This document shows positions 1-8,051 of a stretch of 64,000 bases of DNA, one piece after another. This DNA is from GCA-003244245 sp036266995 (GTDB lineage Bacteria; Actinomycetota; Actinomycetes; Mycobacteriales; Pseudonocardiaceae). The notes beneath the pieces are model-generated. The model saw only the letters and a program-made list of their open reading frames with translations, did no database searches and had not been told where the DNA came from. Positions within the stretch are counted from its first letter, which is position 1. Each line of letters opens with the position of its first letter. The DNA is taken from the NCBI GenBank assembly GCA_036266995.1, contig DATAWX010000043.1:12447-76446 (forward strand). The letters run 5' to 3'. A program made the translations under genes and the position numbers.

Positions 1-2130
1 ACGATCGTCAACGTCACCAACGGCAAGCTGATCCGGCTGCTGGTGGACGACGAGCCGTTCGACGTGCGATACGGGGAGCTGCGCTCGCACGAACGCGTGC
101 TCGACTTGCGGGCCGGAACGTTGCGCCGCAGTGTGGAGTGGGTGTCCCCCGTCGGTAAGGCGGTGCGGGTCGCCTCACAGCGGTTGGTGTCGCTGTCCCA
201 ACGCGCTGTGGTCGCGATCAACTACGAGGTCGAGCCGGTCGACCAGCCGGTGTTGCTGGTCTTGCAGTCCGAGCTTTTCGCCAACGAGCAACTGCCCGTC
301 ACGAGCCAAGATCCGCGGGTGGCCGCGGCGCTGTCCGAACCGCTGGTCGCCGAGGCGCACCGGTGCAACGACACCGGCGCCACGCTGCTGCACAGCACTC
401 GCCGTTCTGGGCTGCGGATGGCCGCGGCCATGGATCATGAGGTGATCGGGCCGTCCCGGACGGAGTTCCAATCCTCGGCGACCGAGCACGTCGCACGGAC
501 CACGGTGATCTGCCGGCTGCAACCCGGTCAGCGGCTTCGGGTGGTGAAGTACCTCGCCTACGGCTGGTCCTCGCAACGGTCGATTCCCGCGCTCAACGAC
601 CAGGTCAGAGCGGCGCTGGCAGCGGCGCGCTACACCGGTTGGGCCGGGCTGACCACCGAGCAGCGAGGGTACCTCGACGACTTCTGGGCCGTCGCGGACG
701 TGGAGGTCGACGGCAACTCACAGCTTCAGCAGGCGGTCCGATTCGGGCTGTTCCACGTGCTGCAGGCCGGGGCGCGCGCCGAGGGGCGAGGAATCGCGGC
801 CAAGGGCCTGACCGGCCCTGGATACGACGGCCATACGTTCTGGGACACCGAGACCTTCGTGCTACCGGTACTCAGCCATACGGTGCCGGACGCGGCTGCC
901 GACGTGCTCCGCTGGCGCCAGCAGACCCTCCCACTGGCGCTGGAGCGGGCCGGCCAGCTCGGTCTGGACGGTGCAGCTTTCCCGTGGCGCACCATCCGGG
1001 GACAGGAATGCTCCGGATACTGGCCGGCCGGTACCGCGGCGTTCCACGTCAACGCCGACATCGCCGACGCGGCGATCCGGCATGTGACCGCCACTGGTGA
1101 CATCGACTTCGAGCGCGATGTCGCCCTGGAGCTGCTGGTACAGACGGCGCGACTGTGGCGCTCGCTGGGCCATCACGACCTGGCGGGTCGCTTCCGGATC
1201 GACGGTGTCACCGGGCCTGACGAGTACAGCGCGGTGGCCGATAACAACGTCTATACCAACCTTATGGCGCAGCGGAACCTGCGCGCGGCCGCCGACGCCG
1301 TCGGGCGGCACCTGGAGCGTGCAGTCGCCATGGGCGTCGACGCTGAGGAGGCTGCGTCCTGGCGTGACGCGGCGGCCGAGATGGTGGTGCCCTACGACGA
1401 CAACCTCGGCGTGCACCCGCAGGCGGAGGGCTTCACCGATCACGCGATCTGGGACTTCGCCGGGACGTCGCCGGATCACTACCCGCTGCTGTTGCACTTC
1501 CCCTACTTCGACCTGTACCGCAAGCAGGTGGTCAAGCAGGCCGACCTGGTCTTGGCCATGCACCTGTGCCCAGAGGCGTTCACCGACGAGCAGAAGGCCC
1601 GCAACTTCGCCTACTACGAGCGGATCACGGTCCGCGACTCGTCGCTGTCGGCGGCGACGCAGGCGGTGCTGGCGGCCGAGACCGGGCACTTCGACCTCGC
1701 TTATGACTACCTTTGCGAGACCGCGCTGATGGATCTTGCTGATCTGGCCCACAACACCGACAATGGCCTGCACGTCGCGTCGCTGGCCGGCGCCTGGTCT
1801 GCGCTGGTGGCCGGGTTCGGCGGGCTACGCCATCTCGACGACGGCGGCCTGGCTTTCGCTCCCCGGCTGCCCGAGGCATTGACCAGAGTCACTTTCCGGC
1901 TGCGCTGGCGCGGTCGGCGACTGCAGGTGGAGATCACCCCGGGACAGGCGGAGTACCAACTCCTAGAGGGTGCCGGGCTGCAGTTGCGGCATCACGGGCA
2001 GGCCATCACCCTCACGACGAGTTCGCCGGCCGTGCACCCGATCCCGCCGATGCCGCCAGCCGATCACGTCGCGCAGCCAGTTGGGCGGGAGCCATTCGCT
2101 CGCCGGTTTCCTGGCGAGGCGGCCGGTTAG
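1..2130 (+). CDS. Glycoside hydrolase family 65 phosphorylase (5' end outside window)
   Basis: Partial: the frame is open from the first base, so the N-terminus lies upstream and 709 residues are visible. GH65 enzymes phosphorolyse alpha-glucosides such as maltose, trehalose or kojibiose to beta-glucose 1-phosphate. The family's (alpha/alpha)6-barrel signature GVTGPDEYS is present, with the catalytic acid Glu encoded at 1222-1224, and VKQADLVLAM matches the KQAD phosphate-site segment. The C-terminal beta-sheet domain ends normally. The TAG stop overlaps the TAA stop of the convergent sugar-kinase gene (TTAG on the plus strand). The substrate cannot be read from the sequence; a similar M. tuberculosis protein is Rv3401. 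Confidence 0.88.
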   Translation, partial: TIVNVTNGKLIRLLVDDEPFDVRYGELRSHERVLDLRAGTLRRSVEWVSPVGKAVRVASQRLVSLSQRAVVAINYEVEPVDQPVLLVLQSELFANEQLPVTSQDPRVAAALSEPLVAEAHRCNDTGATLLHSTRRSGLRMAAAMDHEVIGPSRTEFQSSATEHVARTTVICRLQPGQRLRVVKYLAYGWSSQRSIPALNDQVRAALAAARYTGWAGLTTEQRGYLDDFWAVADVEVDGNSQLQQAVRFGLFHVLQAGARAEGRGIAAKGLTGPGYDGHTFWDTETFVLPVLSHTVPDAAADVLRWRQQTLPLALERAGQLGLDGAAFPWRTIRGQECSGYWPAGTAAFHVNADIADAAIRHVTATGDIDFERDVALELLVQTARLWRSLGHHDLAGRFRIDGVTGPDEYSAVADNNVYTNLMAQRNLRAAADAVGRHLERAVAMGVDAEEAASWRDAAAEMVVPYDDNLGVHPQAEGFTDHAIWDFAGTSPDHYPLLLHFPYFDLYRKQVVKQADLVLAMHLCPEAFTDEQKARNFAYYERITVRDSSLSAATQAVLAAETGHFDLAYDYLCETALMDLADLAHNTDNGLHVASLAGAWSALVAGFGGLRHLDDGGLAFAPRLPEALTRVTFRLRWRGRRLQVEITPGQAEYQLLEGAGLQLRHHGQAITLTTSSPAVHPIPPMPPADHVAQPVGREPFARRFPGEAAG

Positions 2131-3020
2131 CTCCCGGGGCCAGCCGCCCGCATCCCAGCTACCAGGGTGGGCAACCGTTGGTCGCCTAGCCACGCCCGCG
2201 GGCCGACGTGCTGTACCCGCAGGCAAGCCACCGCGATACCGAAGCTCAAGCTGCGCTCCGGGTCGGTCACTCCCCCGGCCCGGGCGAAGGCGACCGCGCC
2301 ATGCAGCACGTCGCCGGCGCCCAGCGTGTCCCGCGCGGCGACCCGCGGCACCTCGACGGCGCCAGCGGCGTCCCGAGTCCACCAGCGCACCGGCGCGGCG
2401 CCTGCTGTCATCGCCACCAAGCGGGCACCATCGGCCAACAGCGTCACGGCAGCTGCGTCGGATTGAGCAGGATGGCCAGCGAAGCCGGCCGAGCACACGA
2501 CAGCGTCGGCCAGCGGCACCAGGTCGGCGTACACCGGCTTGGGACTTCCGCAGTCGAGCACCACCGGGATCCCGGCTGCCTGGGCGCAGCGTGCGGCTGC
2601 CACGGCCAGCTCGGGATGGTGACCATCGATCAGCACAACATCGGTGTCCTTGATCAACGCCGCCAGCTCGCGGGGCACCACGGCCGTCAGGTCCTCGGCG
2701 TTGCGGGACACCACCGACCGCTGCCCCGTCCCATCGAGCACGGTGATCGCCGAGATGTTCAGATCCGCTCCGGCTGCCCAGGCGTCGACGATACGCACAC
2801 CCGCGCGGCCCAGCTCGTCCGCCGCCAGCCGCCCGACCGGACCGGGACCCAGCGCGGACAGCAGCACGCTGCACCCTCCCAGCGCACCGAAGGTCACCGC
2901 GGCAACCGCGGCCGGGCCCCCGGCAGCGATGTCGCTGCGCTGCGCGACGACCTTTTCGTTGGCCCCAGGCCGCTGCCCCACCCGCTGCACCAGGTCCAAG
3001 GTGGCAAGCCCGACAAACAA
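2127..3020 (-). CDS. PfkB-family (ribokinase-like) carbohydrate or nucleoside kinase
   Basis: About 297 aa from a TTG start at 3018-3020, which follows a purine-rich stretch (ATAAGG) by about 9 bases; a GTG or ATG further upstream would add residues that run into an inverted repeat and do not look like protein. The N-terminal strand (LFVGLATLDLV) and AAGGPAAVAAVTFGALGG match the sugar-binding first PfkB signature. The second signature is DTLGAGDVLHGAVA near the C-terminus, with the catalytic base Asp in GAGD. It is convergent with the GH65 gene, which may supply a sugar substrate, but the substrate is unknown. Confidence 0.85.
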   Translation of the reverse strand: MFVGLATLDLVQRVGQRPGANEKVVAQRSDIAAGGPAAVAAVTFGALGGCSVLLSALGPGPVGRLAADELGRAGVRIVDAWAAGADLNISAITVLDGTGQRSVVSRNAEDLTAVVPRELAALIKDTDVVLIDGHHPELAVAAARCAQAAGIPVVLDCGSPKPVYADLVPLADAVVCSAGFAGHPAQSDAAAVTLLADGARLVAMTAGAAPVRWWTRDAAGAVEVPRVAARDTLGAGDVLHGAVAFARAGGVTDPERSLSFGIAVACLRVQHVGPRAWLGDQRLPTLVAGMRAAGPGS

Positions 3021-3056
3021 CCCGCGAACCCTTATGATCCCTAACCACCCTCCACC

Positions 3057-3111
3057 CGCATTCAGCGGGGCTGTCCGGTGCGCCACAACCCCGCTGAGCC
3101 CGCTGAATGCG
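3057..3111. repeat. Inverted repeat between pfkB-family gene and guaB1
   Basis: Perfect 13-bp arms CGCATTCAGCGGG (3057-3069) and CCCGCTGAATGCG (3099-3111) with a 29-bp loop. The loop holds a second CCCCGCTGAG (3089-3098) that could pair with the left arm instead. It sits in the divergent promoter region, so an operator, attenuator-like hairpin or dispersed palindrome are all possible. Confidence 0.6.
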
Positions 3112-3125
3112 AAGCGGGTAGCGGG

Positions 3126-3131
3126 TAACGT
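3126..3131 (+). promoter_or_regulatory. Leaderless-type -10 box of guaB1
   Basis: TAACGT (TANNNT) lies exactly 7 nt before the GTG start, so transcription would begin at or next to the start codon. No ribosome-binding site is visible. No clear -35 is seen. Confidence 0.5.
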
Positions 3132-3138
3132 CCGCCGC

Positions 3139-4578
3139 GTGCGGTTTCTTGATGGGCACGGGCCCGGCTACGAGCTTACGTATGACGATGTCTTCCTGGT
3201 TCCGGCGCGCTCGGAGGTGGCGTCCCGGTTTGATGCGGATCTGTCCACGGTGGACCGGTCAGGCACCACCATCCCGCTGGTGGTGGCCAACATGACGGCG
3301 GTGGCGGGGCGCCGGATGGCTGAGACGGTGGCTCGGCGGGGCGGGCTGGTGGTGCTGCCCCAGGACGTGGACCCGGCCGTGGTCGCCGAAACCGTGGAGT
3401 GGGTGAAGTCGCGGCACCTGGTGATGGATACCGCGCTCACCCTGGACCCGCAGGACGCCGTCGCCGACGCGGTCAACTTGCTACCGAAACGGGCGCACCG
3501 GGCGGTGGTGGTGGCGGATCGGGCCGGCCGTCCGGTGGGTCTGGTCACCGAGGCCGAGTTGACCGAAGTGGATCGGTTCACCCGGCTGATCGACGTGGCG
3601 CAGACCGACCTGGTGGTCGTATCCGCCGACACCGAACCACGCAAGATCTTCGATCAGTTGCACCGCCGCCGCCAGGAGCTGGCTGTCGCGGTGGATCCGC
3701 AGGGCCGGCTGGTCGGGGTGCTGACCCGCACTGGAACCTTGCGCGCTGAGCTGTACTCCCCCGCATTGGACGCCGGCGGCCGGTTGCGGGTGGCCGCGGC
3801 GCTCGGCGTGAACGGCGACGTCAACGTCAAGACCGACGCGCTGCTCGCAGCGGGGGTCGACGTGCTGGTCGTCGACACCGCCCATGGCCACCAGCGCAAG
3901 ATGCTCGACGCGCTTCGCGCGGTCCGCTCACGCAGACCGGCGGTACCGGTGGTGGCCGGGAACGTGGTCTCCGCGCAGGGCACCCTGGACCTGCTCGAGG
4001 CCGGCGCCGACATCGTCAAGGTCGGAGTGGGACCGGGCGCGATGTGCACCACCCGGATGATGACCGGAGTCGGCCGGCCGCAGTTCTCCGCGGTGGCCGA
4101 GTGCGCTGCCGCGGCCATCGCGGCAGGTGGCCAGGTGTGGGCCGACGGGGGGGTGCGCCACCCGCGAGACGTCGCGCTGGCGCTGGCCGCGGGAGCGTCG
4201 AACGTGATGATCGGCTCGTGGTTCGCGGGTACCTTCGAATCGCCTGGCGACTTGCAGCGTGACGAGACCGGCCGACCGTACAAGGAGTCTTACGGAATGG
4301 CCTCCAAGCGTGCTGTCGCCGCACGTATCACCTGCGACGACACCTTCGACCGGGCCCGCAAGGCACTGTTCGAGGAGGGGATCTCGACCGCCCGGATGTA
4401 CCTCGATCCACAGCGGCCCGGGGTGGAAGATCTCATCGACTACATCTGCGCCGGGGTGCGCAGCGCCTGCACCTACGCCGGGGCTCGGACGCTGCCGGAG
4501 CTCTCCGAGCGGGCCGTGATCGGGGTGCAGTCGGCCGCCGGTTTCGCCGAGGGACGCCCGCTGCCCCGAGGCTGGTGA
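3139..4578 (+). CDS. guaB1: GuaB1-type IMP dehydrogenase/GMP reductase family protein
   Basis: 479 aa, the same length as M. tuberculosis Rv1843c, from a GTG preceded by a leaderless promoter; the frame stays open far upstream, but that stretch is antisense to the kinase gene. The TIM barrel contains the conserved loop GVGPGAMCTTRMM with the nucleophilic Cys near residue 303. A CBS pair is inserted at about residues 95-210. Mycobacterial GuaB1 has been reported to be a GMP reductase (GMP to IMP, purine salvage) regulated through its CBS domains, not an IMP dehydrogenase. It ends 8 bp from the convergent LOG-Nudix gene. Confidence 0.92.
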   Translation: MRFLDGHGPGYELTYDDVFLVPARSEVASRFDADLSTVDRSGTTIPLVVANMTAVAGRRMAETVARRGGLVVLPQDVDPAVVAETVEWVKSRHLVMDTALTLDPQDAVADAVNLLPKRAHRAVVVADRAGRPVGLVTEAELTEVDRFTRLIDVAQTDLVVVSADTEPRKIFDQLHRRRQELAVAVDPQGRLVGVLTRTGTLRAELYSPALDAGGRLRVAAALGVNGDVNVKTDALLAAGVDVLVVDTAHGHQRKMLDALRAVRSRRPAVPVVAGNVVSAQGTLDLLEAGADIVKVGVGPGAMCTTRMMTGVGRPQFSAVAECAAAAIAAGGQVWADGGVRHPRDVALALAAGASNVMIGSWFAGTFESPGDLQRDETGRPYKESYGMASKRAVAARITCDDTFDRARKALFEEGISTARMYLDPQRPGVEDLIDYICAGVRSACTYAGARTLPELSERAVIGVQSAAGFAEGRPLPRGW

Positions 4579-4586
4579 GGGCCCGA

Positions 4587-5447
4587 TCACGGGATGCGTC
4601 CCTGACGAAACAGATCCTGCAACGCTGCGGCCGCCGGTTCGCAGGCCGCAGTCTCACCCAGTGGGTGCGATACCGCGCCGGGCACGACCGGTTGCGGGCC
4701 GTCGGCCCGGTAACAGCTCACTCGCCGCCACCCGCCGTCGGCGTCCGGCACCATCAGCGCGGCCACTGGATGAAGCTGTTCTGGCCGCAGCGGCACCGAC
4801 GCACTCTCGGCCATCACCCGGCTCAGCGCCACGGCGCCCCGTTCATCCGATCGGCGCGGACCGCCCGGCAGCCGCAGTCCCGCCGGGGTGGGGAGCAGGG
4901 TCAGGCTGGAGCCGCCGATCCGCAGCCACGCGACCTCGGCACGCACCGCGCCGCCTCCGTTGGGTCGCCAGGCGGCGAGTTGATCCAGCAACTCGACCGG
5001 ATTGCCGGCCCGCATCAGTGGCGCGGCAGGCAGACCGGCCCGATCCAACGCGTCAAGCTGTTCGGCGAGCGGATCGAGCAGGCCAGCCGGATCCAGCACG
5101 CCACAGGGTTTGTCGCTCAACCCCAGCGCCTGCTCGGTGAGCAGCATGAGCAGATCGGCCAACACGTCGATCCCGCCGGGCAGCACCACCACAGCGTCAG
5201 ACAGCAGCCGCACCGCGTCCACCCGTCCGACCGGCCCGTCCACCGCCCGCCGGTCGGTGGCACGAGTGCCCGGTTCAGCACCCCGGGGGATGACCTCCAC
5301 AACATCAGATCCCGGCCCGCCGGTATCGAATGCGACCGGCCCGGCAACCCCGAGCACCAGCCCCCAACATCGGCGACCGAGCTCGGTTTCCAACTGCCGG
5401 ACGACACCGTCGACCGATGCAGCGCCTCCGAGAATGCCGATCCGCAC
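4587..5447 (-). CDS. LOG-like plus Nudix-like two-domain protein, both motifs degraded
   Basis: 286 aa. Residues 1-160 look like the Rossmann fold of LOG/lysine-decarboxylase-like phosphoribohydrolases, including KPCGVLDPAGLLDPL. The catalytic signature PGGxGTxxE reads PGGIDVLAD (90-98), and the usual ERK arginine region reads GRVDAV. Residues 165-285 resemble a Nudix domain: a box with correct spacing (G196-x5-E202-x7-R210) continues VMAESASV, where REUxEExGU is expected, so metal-binding glutamates are missing. Both halves may therefore bind nucleotides without the usual catalysis. No function can be assigned. It is divergent from the CNNM genes and convergent with guaB1. Confidence 0.65.
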   Translation of the reverse strand: MRIGILGGAASVDGVVRQLETELGRRCWGLVLGVAGPVAFDTGGPGSDVVEVIPRGAEPGTRATDRRAVDGPVGRVDAVRLLSDAVVVLPGGIDVLADLLMLLTEQALGLSDKPCGVLDPAGLLDPLAEQLDALDRAGLPAAPLMRAGNPVELLDQLAAWRPNGGGAVRAEVAWLRIGGSSLTLLPTPAGLRLPGGPRRSDERGAVALSRVMAESASVPLRPEQLHPVAALMVPDADGGWRRVSCYRADGPQPVVPGAVSHPLGETAACEPAAAALQDLFRQGRIP

Positions 5448-5453
5448 ACAGAC

Positions 5454-5459
5454 ACGTTA
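5454..5459 (-). promoter_or_regulatory. Leaderless-type -10 box of the LOG-Nudix gene
   Basis: TAACGT on the minus strand, 6 nt before the GTG start. There is no Shine-Dalgarno sequence. Confidence 0.42.
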
Positions 5460-5643
5460 GCCCGAATGGCCGTGCAGTGGCGCGCAGTGCCCTCGACAGC
5501 AGAACCTGCACCCGTAGAATCGACCGGACCCGGTCCACGAGGAGTGTGACGAACTCGGTGCCTGCCGCATCGACGCCCGGTTGTAGTACGTGGCCGGGCT
5601 GCGGGCCCGGCCACCCCGACTCACCGCACGCGCGGACAATGTA

Positions 5644-6987
5644 ATGGTTGTCCTGCGTGATATCTGGGACCTGTTCGGTGGCTTGTTCGGGTTGGCCGCA
5701 CTGACCGCAGGCACCTTTGTCTTCGTCGCCGGCGAGTTCTCGCTGACCACCCTGGAACGCAGCACTGTCGACGCGCACGTCCAGCAGGTCGGCGACCGTC
5801 GTTCCCGCCAGGTCCAGCACGCTCGCAGCACGCTGTCCTTCCAGCTCTCCGGTGCTCAGGTCGGCATTACGATCACCACTCTGCTCACCGGGTACGTGGC
5901 CCAGCCGGCCATCGCCGGGCTGACCAGACCCGCCTTGCAGGCGCTCGGGCTGCCCATGAGCGCAGTTGACGGGGTATCTCTGGGACTCGGATTAGCGTTG
6001 GCCACCGCGTTGTCGATGGTGTTCGGCGAGCTCGTGCCACAAAATCTCGCCATTTCCAGACCCCTGCAGACGGCACGGCAGGTCGCTGGAGTGGTCAATG
6101 CGTTCTCCATCGGGTTCCGGTGGTTGATTTCCACATTGAACGGGACAGCTAACTGGATTGTCCGCCGGCTGGGCATCGAACCGGCCGAGGATCTGCGCTC
6201 CGCCCGTTCACCGCAGGAGCTCGGTTCGTTGGTTCGTAGCAGCGCCGCGCAGGGGACGCTGGATGAGGGAACCGCCACCCTGCTGGATCGTTCGCTGCGC
6301 TTCGGTGAGCGCACCGCTGAGGAGTTGATGACGCCTCGGGTCCGGGTGCAGGCGCTGCGCGCGGATGAACCGGTACTCGCCCTGGTGGATGCCGCTCGGC
6401 GGACCGGACTCTCCCGCTTCCCGGTCTACGGCAGTGACCTCGACGACGTCCGCGGCGTTGTGCACGTCAAGCAGGCCTTCGCGGTGCCGGCCGAGCTGCG
6501 CGAGGCGTCCCTGGTCGGCGCGCTGGCCAGCACGGTCCCCATTGTGCCGAGCTCACTCGACGGCGATGCGCTGCTCGACCGGTTGCGGGGCCAGGGTCTT
6601 CAACTCGCGATCGTGGTCGACGAGTACGGCGGTACCGCGGGCATCGTCACCCTCGAGGACCTGGTGGAGGAGATCGTCGGCGACGTCCGCGACGAGCACG
6701 ATCCGCAGGAGGTCTCCCAGGTTCGAGCACTGGACGAGCAGAGCTGGATCATCTCCGGGCTGCTGCGGGCCGACGAGGTGGCCGATGCGGTGGGATTCGT
6801 GATGCCCGAAGGCGACTACGAGACCGTGGCCGGCCTAGTGCTGGAACGGCTGGGCCGAATTCCTGACGTCGGCGACGAGGTCCAGCTCGACGGATGGCGG
6901 CTGACCGTGCTGCGGATGGACCGCCGTCGCATCGCGGAGCTGCGGCTCACCCGGACCGCGGTCGCTGAGCAGGCGACGCAGCCGTGA
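5644..6987 (+). CDS. CNNM/CorC (hemolysin C-like) membrane protein 1
   Basis: 447 aa from the ATG at 5644, close to the 455 aa of Rv1842c. The order is a DUF21/CNNM membrane region with about four hydrophobic segments (residues 5-150), a CBS pair (ERTAEELMTPRVRV to about residue 360, ending in DEYGGTAGIVTLEDLVEEIVG) and a C-terminal CorC_HlyC domain. This family is linked to magnesium/divalent cation transport or tolerance; hemolysin is a legacy name. Its TGA overlaps the GTG of the next gene (GTGA), so the two paralogues are translationally coupled and may work as a heteromer. Confidence 0.9.
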   Translation: MVVLRDIWDLFGGLFGLAALTAGTFVFVAGEFSLTTLERSTVDAHVQQVGDRRSRQVQHARSTLSFQLSGAQVGITITTLLTGYVAQPAIAGLTRPALQALGLPMSAVDGVSLGLGLALATALSMVFGELVPQNLAISRPLQTARQVAGVVNAFSIGFRWLISTLNGTANWIVRRLGIEPAEDLRSARSPQELGSLVRSSAAQGTLDEGTATLLDRSLRFGERTAEELMTPRVRVQALRADEPVLALVDAARRTGLSRFPVYGSDLDDVRGVVHVKQAFAVPAELREASLVGALASTVPIVPSSLDGDALLDRLRGQGLQLAIVVDEYGGTAGIVTLEDLVEEIVGDVRDEHDPQEVSQVRALDEQSWIISGLLRADEVADAVGFVMPEGDYETVAGLVLERLGRIPDVGDEVQLDGWRLTVLRMDRRRIAELRLTRTAVAEQATQP

Positions 6988-8036
6988 GTGCCGCCTTACT
7001 GCTCGTCGCACTGTTACTGCTGGGCGGTAACGCCTTGTTCGTCGGTGCTGAGTTCGCCCTGATCAGCGCCCGGCGAGACCGGTTGGAGACGATGGCTAAG
7101 CGCGGTGTGCAGCGGGCTAACACGGTGATCCGGGCCGGGGAGAAGCTGCCGCTGATGCTGGCCGCGGCACAGCTCGGGATCACCATCTGTTCGCTCGGGC
7201 TCGGTTCGCTCGGCGAGCCCGCTGTCGCGCATCTGCTGGAGTGGCTGACCGGTTCACTCGGTGTCCCCGACGCGGTGCTGCACACCGTCGCGTTCGTCAT
7301 CTCGCTGGGCGTCGTCACCGTGGCGCACATCCTGCTCGGGGAGATGGTGCCCAAGAACATCGCGATCGCGGGTCCGGAGCGTACGGCGCTGTGGATGGTG
7401 CCGCCGCTGGTCGCCTTCATGCAACTGACCCGACCGGTCATCGCGTTGTTCAGCCGGGTCGCACGGCTGGTGCTGCGGCTCTTCGGCGTGCAGCCTCGAG
7501 ACGAGCTGGGCAGCGCCTATAGCCCCGAAGAACTGGCCAATCTGATCGCTGACTCCAGCCGGGAAGGGCTGCTGGACAGCCAGGAGCACCGCAGGTTGAC
7601 CCAAACGTTGTCCACCAGGCAGCGCAGCGTCGCCGACCTGGTCATCCCGATATCCGGGTTGACCACGGTGTCCGCCGAACCGACCCTGGGCGACATCGAG
7701 CGCGCCGTCGCGCAGACCGGTTTCTCCCGCTTCCCGCTCCGCGCTGACAAGACGACGGGCGACTCGCAACTGGTGGGCTACCTGCACGTCAAAGACGTGC
7801 TGAACCTGCTCGGCAGACCCCCGGACACTCCAGTGCCAGCGGGCGTCGTCCGCCCGCTTCCTGATGTGGCGTCGACCGCCAAGCTCGACGAGGCGCTGGC
7901 GCTGCTGCGCCGCTCCAGCAGCCACCTCGCCCGGGTCATCGGTTCCGACGCGAGCACCCTAGGCGTCGTCGCACTGGAGGACCTGGTCGAGGAATACGTC
8001 GGCACAGTCCGCGATGCCACCCACGTCCCGCGCTGA
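6984..8036 (+). CDS. CNNM/CorC (hemolysin C-like) membrane protein 2
   Basis: 350 aa, similar in size to Rv1841c (345 aa). It has a DUF21 membrane domain (MSAALLLVALLLLGGNALFVGAE onward) and a CBS pair ending VVALEDLVEEYVGTVRD, but it lacks most of the C-terminal CorC domain of its partner. The start overlaps the stop of the first paralogue by 4 bp. It ends 15 bp from the convergent gcvP. Role: probable partner subunit in divalent cation transport, inferred from family and coupling. Confidence 0.88.
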   Translation: MSAALLLVALLLLGGNALFVGAEFALISARRDRLETMAKRGVQRANTVIRAGEKLPLMLAAAQLGITICSLGLGSLGEPAVAHLLEWLTGSLGVPDAVLHTVAFVISLGVVTVAHILLGEMVPKNIAIAGPERTALWMVPPLVAFMQLTRPVIALFSRVARLVLRLFGVQPRDELGSAYSPEELANLIADSSREGLLDSQEHRRLTQTLSTRQRSVADLVIPISGLTTVSAEPTLGDIERAVAQTGFSRFPLRADKTTGDSQLVGYLHVKDVLNLLGRPPDTPVPAGVVRPLPDVASTAKLDEALALLRRSSSHLARVIGSDASTLGVVALEDLVEEYVGTVRDATHVPR

Positions 8037-8051
8037 GGTTACCCGCCACTC

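Noticed and set aside
2644..3138. In-frame upstream extension of guaB1 by 165 codons
   Set aside because: It is antisense to the kinase gene; the GTG at 3139 gives the exact length of the mycobacterial orthologue and has a -10 box 7 nt upstream.
1963..3159. Long open frames antisense to or out of frame with GH65 and the sugar kinase (up to 398 aa)
   Set aside because: Arg-, Gly- and Pro-rich translations without domains; typical shadows of high-GC coding sequence.
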